Shown piece by piece: positions 35,295 to 43,317 of a stretch of 47,254 bases of DNA (its first letter is position 1; every line of letters begins with the position of its first letter). Below the pieces are notes generated by a model, which was not told the origin of the DNA, did not search any database, and worked only from the letters and a program-made list of their open reading frames with translations. Source of the stretch: an uncultured Eubacteriales bacterium (GTDB lineage: Bacteria; Bacillota; Clostridia; Oscillospirales; CAG-272); contig CASTST010000005.1 in assembly GCA_949451655.1 (NCBI GenBank), positions 1 through 47,254 of the forward strand, given 5' to 3'. The position numbers and the translations under genes are program-made.

Positions 35295-35386
35295 GGAGAA
35301 GTCGCGTAGCTGGTCGAGCGCGCACGATTGGAAATCGTGTAACCGTCAAAAGCGGTTCGAGAGTTCGAATCTCTCCTTCTCCGCCA
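35295..35386 (+). tRNA. tRNA-Ser (anticodon GGA)
   Basis: GGAGAAG pairs with CTTCTCC as the acceptor stem, with G as discriminator and an encoded CCA end. The anticodon stem CACGA...TCGTG holds the loop TTGGAAA, giving anticodon GGA for UCC/UCU serine codons. The long variable arm (AACCG...CGGTT) is characteristic of serine tRNAs, and the T-arm is GAGAG-TTCGAAT-CTCTC. It marks the left border of an AT-rich island. Confidence 0.96.
35356..35372 (+). repeat. Left copy of island border repeat (tRNA T-arm), possible attL
   Basis: TTCGAGAGTTCGAATCT in the T-arm of tRNA-Ser matches 39354-39370 at 16 of 17 bases. Integrating elements often use this part of a tRNA gene as their attachment site, leaving the tRNA intact. 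Confidence 0.6.
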
Positions 35387-35388
35387 AA

Positions 35389-35429
35389 AAGAGACAAACT
35401 TGTTTTAGAGCTGGTTTGTCTCTTCTTTT
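35389..35429 (+). terminator. Terminator after tRNA-Ser
   Basis: AAGAGACAAAC (35389-35399) pairs with GTTTGTCTCTT (35414-35424), followed by CTTTT. It begins 3 nt after the tRNA CCA. Confidence 0.85.
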
Positions 35430-35467
35430 ACCCACAAATAGGCTAAAAATAGAATGATAGCATTGAT

Positions 35468-35504
35468 AACGACTTGATTTTGATGAAAATCAGGTCGTTT
35501 TTTC
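35468..35504 (+). terminator. Second terminator-like hairpin at the island left border
   Basis: AACGACTTGATTTT and AAAATCAGGTCGTT form a 14-bp stem with one G-U pair and a GATG loop, then TTTTC. It insulates the island genes from the tRNA transcript. Between it and 35608 I see no gene. Confidence 0.8.
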
Positions 35505-35608
35505 TTTTGCTTATTAAAATTATAAGCCATAAATATACTAATTTGCAGGTTATGGCTATAAGAAAAAAGCCAAAGAAAGTTTTAAATCCACTAATATTTA
35601 TTTTATTC

Positions 35609-35637
35609 TTGTGAAACCCACAAATTAATGATATAAT
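35609..35637 (+). promoter_or_regulatory. Promoter of the island operon
   Basis: TTGTGA (35609-35614), a 17-nt spacer and TATAAT (35632-35637) precede the first island gene, whose ATG follows AGAAAGGA by 9 nt. The TATAAT lies only 18 nt before the ATG, so the leader would be very short. Confidence 0.65.
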
Positions 35638-35655
35638 TAGAAAGGAATTTATAAT

Positions 35656-36051
35656 ATGAAGTTGTCTTATATAGAATCAAAGATTTTTGGCAAAGTTTGT
35701 TATGGATTTCGTCGAAATAAAGACGGCATTGTTGAAACAATACCGGACAAGGCTGAAGTTGTTAAAATGATATTCTCACTTTATTTGGATGGAAACAGCT
35801 TAGAGAATATCCAATATTACTTGCTGGATGCCAAGATCCCTTCTCCATCTGGAAAAGAAAAATGGAGTCGAGATGTATTGAATAAGTTATTAAATAACTA
35901 CAAATACACTTTTGGTATCGTTAGTCATGAACTGTTTGAAGCTGTAGAATGTTTAAAGGAAAGTAATTGCCGAAATCCAAATCGAAGTGTAGAGGATGTA
36001 GATGAATGGGACGAGCAACAAGAACGGAACTACTGTGGGCTTATGCTATAA
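35656..36051 (+). CDS. Small protein with a serine-recombinase 'Recombinase' domain but no catalytic domain
   Basis: The 131 residues match the DNA-binding Recombinase domain that follows the catalytic domain in large serine recombinases: KVCYGFRRNKDGIVETIPDK, VVKMIFSLYLDGNSLENI, then IPSPSGKEKWSRDVLNKLLN and a YKYTFG-like end. The catalytic resolvase domain with its active serine is absent, and the sequence starts directly with a good ribosome-binding site, so this is probably a stand-alone DNA-binding protein rather than random decay. It could be a regulator or targeting subunit for the genes downstream. Its 3' end overlaps the next gene by 46 nt in another frame. The base composition is AT richer than the flanking chromosome. 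Confidence 0.7.
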   Translation: MKLSYIESKIFGKVCYGFRRNKDGIVETIPDKAEVVKMIFSLYLDGNSLENIQYYLLDAKIPSPSGKEKWSRDVLNKLLNNYKYTFGIVSHELFEAVECLKESNCRNPNRSVEDVDEWDEQQERNYCGLML

Positions 36052-36605
36052 CACGTGAGGAGTTTCTAAAACGCGTGAATGATAAAGTTGAACTTCATCC
36101 AGAGGAGTGGGAAGATATCCGCGATACTCTATTTAAGGCGATGAGCAAAGAGAAAACTCCTATATATGAGCCTAAAATGAATGCATATCTGGAAGACACA
36201 GTATACAAATATTTACGTCCGACGGATGAGCCTATGTCACTGACGGATATTGCGAGAAGGTTTGAACCAGAAAATCCGAGTTATTTGATTCAAAGCTGGC
36301 TTCGCAATAGAAATACGATTGAGTTTCTCGGAGAATGGGAACGCAATAACAATAAGGAATTCAACGAGGAAGCTTTTCAAAAATTACTGAAAGATGTTCG
36401 CTCGCCGTCCTATACGCTGACTCCAAAGAGATGGATTGAAACTGTGAATGCTATTGGACTTGAATCCAAGCGTGGCAAAAACGGAGGCACGATGGCACAT
36501 CCGTTTATTGCCTGTGATTTTGAAATGTGGAATGATATGCAGCTTCGATATAAGGTGCTGAAGCATTTTATGAGTTCAAGGGTTGAAACGGACGATGAGG
36601 AATAA
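36006..36605 (+). CDS. KilA-N domain protein
   Basis: The 199-residue protein has an N-terminal helical part (ELLWAYAITREEFLKRVND) and a middle segment with a wing-like pattern (DIARRFEPENPSYLIQSWLR). Its C-terminal half matches the KilA-N DNA-binding domain: FLGEWERNNNKEFN, YTLTPKRWIETVNAIGLESK, then RGKNGGTMAHPFIACDFEMW and a YKVLKHF end. KilA-N domains are known from phage and large DNA virus proteins and are thought to bind DNA. The ATG at 36006 has GAGG 10 nt upstream, inside the preceding gene; the overlap suggests coupling. It precedes the helicase gene by 29 nt, so the two probably act together. Confidence 0.82.
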   Translation: MGRATRTELLWAYAITREEFLKRVNDKVELHPEEWEDIRDTLFKAMSKEKTPIYEPKMNAYLEDTVYKYLRPTDEPMSLTDIARRFEPENPSYLIQSWLRNRNTIEFLGEWERNNNKEFNEEAFQKLLKDVRSPSYTLTPKRWIETVNAIGLESKRGKNGGTMAHPFIACDFEMWNDMQLRYKVLKHFMSSRVETDDEE

Positions 36606-36634
36606 AGGCAATAAGAACATAAGGAGGATGCATT

Positions 36635-39349
36635 ATGAATGAGTTTGATCGCAACATTTTGATAGTCAACGAAAATATATGTAAAAATATTGCAAGTATC
36701 ACTAAAGAAGACAGAGGTTTTAGATCACAAAATATTTTGAATAATCTGCGTCATTTAGTAGAAGCAATTGCACAGCGTATTTATAGCGAAAAAGAAACAA
36801 TTACGCTTAACAAATATGATGATATAGAACGCTCTGTTTCATATGTTGCATCCAGAGGAGAATTGCGCTTCCTGAACCGTTTTCACTATTTTCTTCAAGC
36901 AGCAGTTTCGCATTTTATCCCTGATGAAGATGGAGCAACGCGCCTCATGCTAAAATATTATGAGTGGCTTATCAGGATTCGGGAATATGCAAAAAGCACT
37001 TTCAATCTTGATATTTTAGAAAATCTGGAGGATTACCCTTACGATCAAGATGATTCATTGTTTGAATATTATGAAAAAATTGCGTTTTGCTTAGACCGTG
37101 CACAGTACACGCATAAGTCACCCCAAAGTAGGTTTTATGTTCAAAAAAGCAAAACCTTCTTTGTCAGCGGGAAAATATATTATGAAATTACTGTCACGCC
37201 TGCAGATGATTACTCGAGTAAATTTAACAGGTTTACTGTATTTTCTAACAAAGAAATACCGACGTATTATGCTATAAAACTGAGTTTTATTGATGACGAA
37301 ATCGAGATTTTAGGACGCCGTATGCCAATCAGGATGATTAACACATATTTTGTTGCAATTCGCCCAGTGGAATTCGAAGATTTTTCTCGAATTCTGAACA
37401 TGCAAAAAGTGAGCACAGGAACCAAAGAATACCATGCCATGATGGAATATCTCACTGTATCTGGAATTAGTCTGTCCGAATTGGTAACTATGGCTGACGA
37501 ATATTATGATGTTGTTAAAACAGAAATCCAAAATTCAAGCAACTCTAATAACCTATTTAACTCCCTGGATAGATGCAGGCAACTCATTAAATCAAAAGCC
37601 CCCGGTAGCAACATTATGCGGTATATTTTGCTAAAAATGCGACATCATATTATGAAACGCCAGATAGCTGACCGCGCTAACAACTGGCTATCTTACTTAT
37701 GCTTATGGAATGAGTGTCTTCCTTTCGACAAAATGCCTTTTGATGCTTCTTTGGTTTACCATAACCCTACCTTGTTTGATGTTTTTTCTTGTATCAGTAG
37801 CAAAGGACGCGAGCATGAGATATTATCGCGGAAAATTCGAAGTAACACCGAGCGAAATGTCCAATTGTTTACACCCACCAAAGATGTTGAATATATTGGT
37901 AATGTTCCAGAACTTGCAAATAAGTTCAATTCGTTGCTTATTCGCAAGCACATTCCAGTTAGGAGTCTAATAGTCGAGAATGAGCGAGTATATATAAACG
38001 GATACGAGTCTGACACCGTTGATATTATTAATAACCTCATTGGACGTACCGGCAGTGGTTTGACAGGATACCATAATACAATGGTTGCTTGGCTTCAAGA
38101 AATGCCTGTTGTTGACTGTGATGAAAAGAAAACTATACTGCTTGACATGTTTGCAAAACATGATCTTGCTATGATATATGGGGCAGCTGGAACGGGAAAA
38201 ACAACGTTGATAAAGCACTTGTCAATGTATTTTGCAGATTCCAGTAAATTGTATTTAGCGAATACAAATCCTGCAAAGGAAAACCTTCGTCGACAGATAA
38301 AAGTAAGCAATAGCGAATTTAGCACTATAGCAAGTTGTGGCCCTCTTGTTGATGGGCGTAGATATGATATTGTTTTTATTGACGAGTGTAGTACAGTCGA
38401 TAATTTTGCAATGAAGGAATTGCTGAAAAAGTTACAATGCCGGTTACTTGTGCTAGTAGGGGATGTATATCAGATACGTTCCGTTAAATTTGGAAACTGG
38501 TTTAGTTTGGCACGCTACTTTTTAAAGTCGGAAATCATTTACGAGTTAACCACCCCATTTCGCAGTAGGAATAGTGGAATGAGAAAACTTTGGGATAAAG
38601 TTCGCCATTTAGACGAGCGATCAGAGGAATTCATAGCAATACATCATTATGCCTCTGAATTAGACGATAGTATTTTTGAGCATGAAGATCAGGATGAAGT
38701 TGTTCTATGTTTAAATTACGACGGCCTTTACGGTGTTAATAACATCAATCGTTTTCTGCAGAATGATAACCCAAATCCTGCGGTGTATTGGGATTCGTGG
38801 ATATATAAAATTGGAGATCCGGTTATATTCAACGAATACAACCATTTTTATCCGACGTTATACAACAATCTGAAGGGTTGGATTCGTCATATAGAAAGAA
38901 CAGATACAGTTATAAAGTTTGATGTGGAAGTAGATATGCCGTTAACTGAATTTGCTGCAATGACTGCAGGTTTTAGTTTGCTTGAATGCGATGTTCCTGG
39001 TCATTCATTGATTCATTTTTCAGTTGATCGTTATGTTGATGATGACGGACGCGAGAGACAGAACGCAGAAGTAGTTCCGTTCCAAGTTGCATACGCTATT
39101 TCTATCCATAAAGCACAAGGACTGGAGTATAACTCTGTTAAGGTCGTTGTTACTAACGAAATTGAAGAGTTAATAACCCACAACATTTTCTATACAGCCA
39201 TTACAAGAGCGCGTGAAAAACTGAAAATTTATTGGACGCCAGAAACTCAGCATAAGGTGCTAACCGAAATGAAGCTCATTTCTTGTAAGAAGGATGCATA
39301 TATTATTTCCAATAAGCATAACATTCCTGTTATAAACAGATACGACTAA
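36635..39349 (+). CDS. Large superfamily 1 helicase/ATPase with unassigned N-terminal half
   Basis: This is a 904-residue protein. Residues 1-490 or so match nothing I recognise and look mostly helical with mixed beta. The C-terminal part is an SF1 (UvrD/RecD-like) motor: Walker A GAAGTGKTT (516-524), Walker B FIDECS (Asp583-Glu584), motif III VGDVYQI (608-614), an arginine motif in ELTTPFRS, motif V SIHKAQGLEY (His825-Gln828) and motif VI YTAITRAREKL. The motor is intact, so it should hydrolyse ATP and move on nucleic acid. No nuclease motif is obvious. AAGGAGGA precedes the ATG. The gene closes the island operon and ends 5 nt before the right border repeat. A phage-defence role is inferred from the company and location, not shown. 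Confidence 0.85.
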   Translation: MNEFDRNILIVNENICKNIASITKEDRGFRSQNILNNLRHLVEAIAQRIYSEKETITLNKYDDIERSVSYVASRGELRFLNRFHYFLQAAVSHFIPDEDGATRLMLKYYEWLIRIREYAKSTFNLDILENLEDYPYDQDDSLFEYYEKIAFCLDRAQYTHKSPQSRFYVQKSKTFFVSGKIYYEITVTPADDYSSKFNRFTVFSNKEIPTYYAIKLSFIDDEIEILGRRMPIRMINTYFVAIRPVEFEDFSRILNMQKVSTGTKEYHAMMEYLTVSGISLSELVTMADEYYDVVKTEIQNSSNSNNLFNSLDRCRQLIKSKAPGSNIMRYILLKMRHHIMKRQIADRANNWLSYLCLWNECLPFDKMPFDASLVYHNPTLFDVFSCISSKGREHEILSRKIRSNTERNVQLFTPTKDVEYIGNVPELANKFNSLLIRKHIPVRSLIVENERVYINGYESDTVDIINNLIGRTGSGLTGYHNTMVAWLQEMPVVDCDEKKTILLDMFAKHDLAMIYGAAGTGKTTLIKHLSMYFADSSKLYLANTNPAKENLRRQIKVSNSEFSTIASCGPLVDGRRYDIVFIDECSTVDNFAMKELLKKLQCRLLVLVGDVYQIRSVKFGNWFSLARYFLKSEIIYELTTPFRSRNSGMRKLWDKVRHLDERSEEFIAIHHYASELDDSIFEHEDQDEVVLCLNYDGLYGVNNINRFLQNDNPNPAVYWDSWIYKIGDPVIFNEYNHFYPTLYNNLKGWIRHIERTDTVIKFDVEVDMPLTEFAAMTAGFSLLECDVPGHSLIHFSVDRYVDDDGRERQNAEVVPFQVAYAISIHKAQGLEYNSVKVVVTNEIEELITHNIFYTAITRAREKLKIYWTPETQHKVLTEMKLISCKKDAYIISNKHNIPVINRYD

Positions 39350-39353
39350 TCTC

Positions 39354-39370
39354 TTCGAGAGTTCAAATCT
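39354..39370 (+). repeat. Right copy of island border repeat, possible attR
   Basis: TTCGAGAGTTCAAATCT matches the tRNA-Ser T-arm (35356-35372) with one change. The bases after it (TTCCAAAAAG) also resemble the tRNA end plus flank (CGCCAAAAAG). It directly follows the helicase stop, so the island is neatly framed. Confidence 0.6.
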
Positions 39371-39416
39371 AACTTCCAAAAAGCCGAAAATATCTTTTTC
39401 ATGTGGCTCTTACATC

Positions 39417-39452
39417 AAAAGAAACGACAACAAAGTTGTCGTTTCTTTTTTT
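39417..39452 (+). terminator. Terminator at the island right border
   Basis: AAAAGAAACGACAAC and GTTGTCGTTTCTTTT form a 15-bp stem with an AAA loop, followed by a run of T. It ends the helicase transcript and lies just outside the border repeat. Confidence 0.92.
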
Positions 39453-39524
39453 GTTTCAGAAAGACATGCAGTCAGATTCAAGCCTCCCCCAGCAAAGGGA
39501 GCTCCCACGTATGCACAAATTTTA

Positions 39525-39694
39525 CAAGGCTCCCATGTGAGGATCCACTGCGTGGCTCCATAGGGAGCTGTCGCGGCTTAGCCGTGACTGAGGGATTGTT
39601 ATGTAATACTGTCAAATTGGAAATACTACAAAATGATCGTAGGAACAATCCCCCCGCCGATTACATCGGCACCCCCCTTTGCACAAGGGGGGCT
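39525..39694 (+). repeat. Palindromic intergenic element, copy D
   Basis: It begins AAGGCTCCCATGTGAGG, has the arm TCGCGGC-TTA-GCCGTGA, the core from GGATTGTT (near 39594) to AACAATCC with CAAAATGATC inside, the right arm GCCGAT-TACA-TCGGC and the end CCCCCCTTTGCACAAGGGGGG. The right arm and end are nearly identical to those of copy F, 5 kb away, while the cores differ. A decayed end lies to the left (39483-39524). Confidence 0.82.
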
Positions 39695-39900
39695 TCGTTG
39701 GTAGAAGCCTACGGTGTGCCCCCTTTACTGAGGAGAGGCATAAAGAGAGACGGAGTTTACGCTGTATCGCCCCTTGGAACTGCGTAGCAGGTCCTCACAT
39801 GGGGGCTATTGCTTAGTAGCCGTCAACAGCACGCTTCTGCCATTTACTTTGCTACGCGGCTCCAGCCGGGGGAGCCGATTGCTTGTAAGATGCTTTTGCT
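39695..39900 (+). repeat. Decayed repeat ends between copy D and trxA
   Basis: Fragments such as GTGCCCCCTTTACTGAGG, CCTCACATGGGGGC and CTCCAGCCGGGGGAGCC recur with A/T-rich intervals, as in the arrays beside copies C and F. I see no gene. A TATACT at 39933-39938 may belong to a trxA promoter, without a good -35. Confidence 0.5.
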
Positions 39901-39971
39901 GGGAGGAGGGCATTAACTGCCTGCGCACAGGATATACTAAAAACACAAACAAAAGAAGGGAAGTAGTAACA

Positions 39972-40280
39972 ATGTCCGTTATAAACGTAGATAAAAATAA
40001 TTTTGATTCTGTAAAAAACAGCGATAAACTGGTTCTTCTCGATTTTTATGCAGATTGGTGCGGTCCGTGCCGCATGGTATCTCCGGTGGTGGATGAAATT
40101 GCGGAGGAAAATCCGCAGATTCTCGTGGGTAAAATCAATGTGGACAATGAACCGGAGCTTGCAGGGGAGTTTAACGTGGCGAGCATCCCTACACTGGTTG
40201 TAATGAAGCACGGCAAAGTCGTGCAGCAGTCTGTCGGGGCAAAACCAAAGCCGCAGATTCTTGCCATGCTAGAGGAATAA
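39972..40280 (+). CDS. trxA: Thioredoxin
   Basis: The 102 residues match thioredoxin: DFYADWCGPCRMVSPVVDEI with the active Cys30-Gly-Pro-Cys33, KINVDNEPELAGEFNVASIPT with the cis-proline, and GKVVQQSVGA. It reduces protein disulfides. I chose the ATG at 39972, with AAGGGAAG upstream; a longer frame upstream runs through repeat sequence and is not coding. trxB follows after 12 nt. Confidence 0.96.
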   Translation: MSVINVDKNNFDSVKNSDKLVLLDFYADWCGPCRMVSPVVDEIAEENPQILVGKINVDNEPELAGEFNVASIPTLVVMKHGKVVQQSVGAKPKPQILAMLEE

Positions 40281-40292
40281 TTTGAGGCAAAA

Positions 40293-41216
40293 ATGCAGCA
40301 TCTGTATGATATGATTATTATCGGCGGAGGTCCTGCCGGATATACAGCCGCTTTGTATGCAGTCCGCGCGGGATTGGATACCCTTGTAGTGGAGCGGATG
40401 TCCCCGGGTGGGCAGATGGCACTCACCGGAGAAATTGACAATTATCCGGGGTTTGACACGGGCATAGACGGGTTTGCGCTTGGTATGCAAATGCAGAAGG
40501 GAGCAGAACGGTTTGGCGCAAAAACTGCATATGCAGAGGTAGTAAAGGTCGATTTTTCTAAAAAAATCAAAACTATAGAAACAACAAGCGAAATCCTGCA
40601 GACTAAAACCGTTGTTATCGCTGCCGGTGCAAATCCCCGTCGATTGGGTGTGCCAATGGAAGAAGAATGGACAGGCAAAGGCGTGCATTATTGCGCGCAC
40701 TGTGATGGCAGATTTTATAAGGATAGAACTGTTCTTGTTGTTGGCGGCGGCAATTCTGCTGCGGCTGACGCATTGTATCTTTCTCACCTTGCCGCAAAAG
40801 TATATGTGGTGCATCGCAGAGACAGTCTCAGAGCCACAAAAATTTATCATGTGCCTTTAATGCAAGCAAAAAATGTGGAATTTCTATGGAACAGCACCGT
40901 GTCCGAACTGCTTGCAGACAGCCGGATTACCGGCGCGAAGATTCAAAATGTGCATACCCACGACTGTACGGATATCACTTGCGATGGTATTTTTATCAGC
41001 ATCGGCAGAGAACCGGCAACAGAATTTTTAAAAAATAGCGTTACTTTGGATTCCGCCGGCTATGTGGTTGCCGATGAGAGCACCAAAACGAATGTAGACG
41101 GCGTTTTTGCCGCAGGCGATATTCGCACAAAAGTCCTCCGGCAAATCGTAACTGCAACCTCTGATGGTGCTGTTTGCGTGCATTATGCCCAGGAATATCT
41201 TGCAAAAACAGAATGA
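40293..41216 (+). CDS. trxB: Thioredoxin reductase
   Basis: This 307-residue flavoprotein reduces thioredoxin with NADPH. The FAD motif is GGGPAGYTAALYAVRAG, the active disulfide is Cys134-Ala-His-Cys137 in HYCAHCDG (most family members have CATC), and the NADPH motif is VVGGGNSAAADA with HRRDSLRATK. The C-terminal FAD segment is GVFAAGDIR. It is the partner of the trxA gene just upstream. Confidence 0.94.
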   Translation: MQHLYDMIIIGGGPAGYTAALYAVRAGLDTLVVERMSPGGQMALTGEIDNYPGFDTGIDGFALGMQMQKGAERFGAKTAYAEVVKVDFSKKIKTIETTSEILQTKTVVIAAGANPRRLGVPMEEEWTGKGVHYCAHCDGRFYKDRTVLVVGGGNSAAADALYLSHLAAKVYVVHRRDSLRATKIYHVPLMQAKNVEFLWNSTVSELLADSRITGAKIQNVHTHDCTDITCDGIFISIGREPATEFLKNSVTLDSAGYVVADESTKTNVDGVFAAGDIRTKVLRQIVTATSDGAVCVHYAQEYLAKTE

Positions 41217-41258
41217 TTTCGTTATAGGAACGAAAAACGGAAAACTGTATCTTTTTCC

Positions 41259-41287
41259 TTGTAATTTTGTCTGCCGGCGCGTATAAT
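41259..41287 (+). promoter_or_regulatory. Promoter of the SulP transporter gene
   Basis: TTGTAA (41259-41264), a 17-nt spacer and TATAAT (41282-41287) lie in the gap between trxB and the SulP gene. Confidence 0.7.
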
Positions 41288-41332
41288 TGTTTAGGAAAAT
41301 GACAGAAAAGACAAAGAAGAAGGTTAAGGACA

Positions 41333-42949
41333 GTGAAAACGTACTGGCAGGATCTAAAAAAAGAATTTACCGGGTATAACAGCGGCAAGCTGATGAAGGA
41401 CTTGATGGCTGGATTGACGGTGGCGGCGGTGGCGCTCCCGTTGGCATTGGCTTTTGGTGTGAGCAGTGGAGCAACGGCAGCAGCGGGACTGATCACCGCT
41501 ATTGTAAGCGGATTTGTAATCAGTCTTTTGGGCGGGGCATTTTATCAGATTTCCGGTCCTACAGGCGCAATGGCTGCTATATTGATTTCGATTATCGCAC
41601 AGTATGGTATGGCTGGTGTTTTTACCGCTACCATTATGGCTGGTATTTTGCTGGTTCTGGCAGGTGTTCTGCATCTCGGACGATTGACAGCGTTCATACC
41701 TATGCCGGTCATTGCGGGCTTTACCTCAGGTATTTCGGTGATCATTGCCCTTGGTCAATTGGATAATCTTTTCGGCGTTACTTCGACAGGCAGCTCTGCG
41801 GTAGCAAAGTTTGCAAGCTATTTTACAGGCGGATTTTCTCCTGACTGGATTTCTCTTGCAATCGGCGGTCTTGTCATTTTGTTTATTATCTTTTATCCGA
41901 AAAAGTGGAACGCTGTAGTTCCCGCGTCCCTGATAGCGATTATTCTTTCCACGGCGGCTGTTATGCTGCTGCATTTGGATGTTGGTTCTGTAGGTAAAAT
42001 TCCTTCCTCCCTTATGCTGGATGAACGGTTTTCCTTTGCGGGATTCGAATTATCCAGTATCAAAGGACTTCTTGCCCCGGCAGTCAGCATTGCAGCCCTT
42101 GGTATGGTGGAAAGTCTGCTGTGCGGCGCCAGCGCCGGACGGATGACCGGCGTGCCTTTGAATAACAACCGGGAATTGATTGCCCAGGGCGTGGGCAATA
42201 TCCTGTCGCCTCTGCTTGGCGGGATTCCTGCGACAGCGGCGATTGCACGTACAAGTGTGGCAATAAAATCCGGTGCGCAGACAAGACTCACGGGAATGTT
42301 CCATTCTGTATTCCTGCTGATTTCGATGCTCGCTTTGGGGCCCATTATGTCACGGATCCCCTTGTCCGCATTGGCAGGGGTGCTGCTTGTTACGGCATGG
42401 CGAATGAATGAATGGGATACGATAAAATATATCTTTCAGGGGAAATTTAAAGGCGCTATTTTAAAGTTCCTTGCAACTATGGCGGCAACGATTCTGTTTG
42501 ACTTAACAGTTGCAATCCTGATCGGTGTAGTGATTGCGCTGCTTTTGTTGGTGTCCCGCCTGTCCAAGCTGGAAATCCATTACGATCAGGTAGATCCCGG
42601 ACGTTTGAAAAATCAAAAAACGCCTCTGGCACCTGTGTATGATCATGCGCAGGTGGTGTACATAACGGGAGCGGTTATCTTTGCGAATACCCAAAGCATT
42701 ACCGACATGGCGGAGCACCTAATCGACAAATCTGCTGTTCTGTTTTCCATGCGCGGCGCTTCCTATATGGATATTTCCGGTGCGCAGGTGTTTTTGGAGC
42801 TGCTCCAGGAGCTTCGAGAAAAAGAAATCCCGGTCTATATCTGCGGTGTGTCCGATGGTGTAAAGGAAATGATGGAGCGCAGCGGTATTGTAAGCTGCAT
42901 CGGCGCGGAAAACTTTTACTGGAGTGTGGAGCGTGCGCTGAGTCATTGA
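41333..42949 (+). CDS. SulP-family anion transporter with STAS domain
   Basis: The 538-residue protein starts at GTG with AAGAAGG upstream. About ten to fourteen membrane segments follow, with SulP marks DLMAGLTVAAVALPLALAFG (TM1), GGAFYQISGPTGAMA and MTGVPLNNNRELIAQGVGNI. The cytosolic end (from about residue 440) is a STAS domain with MDISGAQVFLELLQ. SulP proteins carry sulfate, bicarbonate or dicarboxylates, usually with Na+ or H+; the substrate cannot be told from sequence. It stands alone and ends at a strong terminator. Confidence 0.92.
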   Translation: MKTYWQDLKKEFTGYNSGKLMKDLMAGLTVAAVALPLALAFGVSSGATAAAGLITAIVSGFVISLLGGAFYQISGPTGAMAAILISIIAQYGMAGVFTATIMAGILLVLAGVLHLGRLTAFIPMPVIAGFTSGISVIIALGQLDNLFGVTSTGSSAVAKFASYFTGGFSPDWISLAIGGLVILFIIFYPKKWNAVVPASLIAIILSTAAVMLLHLDVGSVGKIPSSLMLDERFSFAGFELSSIKGLLAPAVSIAALGMVESLLCGASAGRMTGVPLNNNRELIAQGVGNILSPLLGGIPATAAIARTSVAIKSGAQTRLTGMFHSVFLLISMLALGPIMSRIPLSALAGVLLVTAWRMNEWDTIKYIFQGKFKGAILKFLATMAATILFDLTVAILIGVVIALLLLVSRLSKLEIHYDQVDPGRLKNQKTPLAPVYDHAQVVYITGAVIFANTQSITDMAEHLIDKSAVLFSMRGASYMDISGAQVFLELLQELREKEIPVYICGVSDGVKEMMERSGIVSCIGAENFYWSVERALSH

Positions 42950-42956
42950 GAATCTA

Positions 42957-42991
42957 AGAAAAAGAAGCTGCTACAAGCAGCTTCTTTTTCT
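42957..42991 (+). terminator. Terminator after the SulP gene
   Basis: AGAAAAAGAAGCTGCT and AGCAGCTTCTTTTTCT form a perfect 16-bp stem around ACA. The A and T runs on both sides let it act in both directions. Confidence 0.9.
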
Positions 42992-42999
42992 GCGTTCTG

Positions 43000-43160
43000 C
43001 CAAACAATAGCAAGGGTATCCAAACAATTCCCCGTCACAGCCTGCACTGTGCTGCCTTCCTTTGTTGGGGGTATAGGAAGCTGCGCAGAACGCATCCCTA
43101 TGGAGGACCCGAAGAGATTGGCAGACTCCCCAAGTAAAAGGAACTGTCGCAAGGCAAAAA
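43000..43160 (+). repeat. Fragment of a palindromic element (right half)
   Basis: AACAATTCCCC near 43022 is followed by the arm CACAG-CCTGCA-CTGTG and CCTTCCTTTGTTGGGGG, which corresponds to the right half of the repeat family. The left half is missing. Further end-like fragments reach to 43160. No gene is seen. Confidence 0.55.
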
Positions 43161-43163
43161 TCA

Positions 43164-43300
43164 AAAGCCCCCTTGTGCGGTGGTTCGAAAACGAACCACT
43201 GGGGGCATGTCACAGTTTACTGTGACTGGGGGATTGTTTAAGTATACCTCTGGATTTATAACTCTGCAAAATGATAGCACTACATCCCCCAGCAATCAGC
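43164..43300 (+). repeat. Palindromic intergenic element, copy E
   Basis: AAAAGCCCCCTTGTGCGG leads to an extra arm TGGTTCG-AAAA-CGAACCA, then the arm TGTCACAG-TTTA-CTGTGACT, and a core from GGATTGTT (near 43231) to ACATCC with CAAAATGATAG inside. The right arm and end are decayed. It ends close to the 3' end of the dockerin pseudogene. Confidence 0.72.
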
Positions 43301-43317
43301 TCGATGGCATGACTAAT

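Noticed and set aside
35200-35397. 65-codon minus-strand frame across the tRNA
   Set aside because: It overlaps a well-formed tRNA-Ser gene; such frames are a common false gene call.
35656-39349. Island as a prophage remnant
   Set aside because: KilA-N suggests phage, but no capsid, tail, lysis or packaging genes are present and the three genes look intact and co-ordered.
39774-39971. N-terminal extension of thioredoxin by 66 codons
   Set aside because: The extension reads through repeat sequence; the ATG at 39972 gives the normal thioredoxin length.
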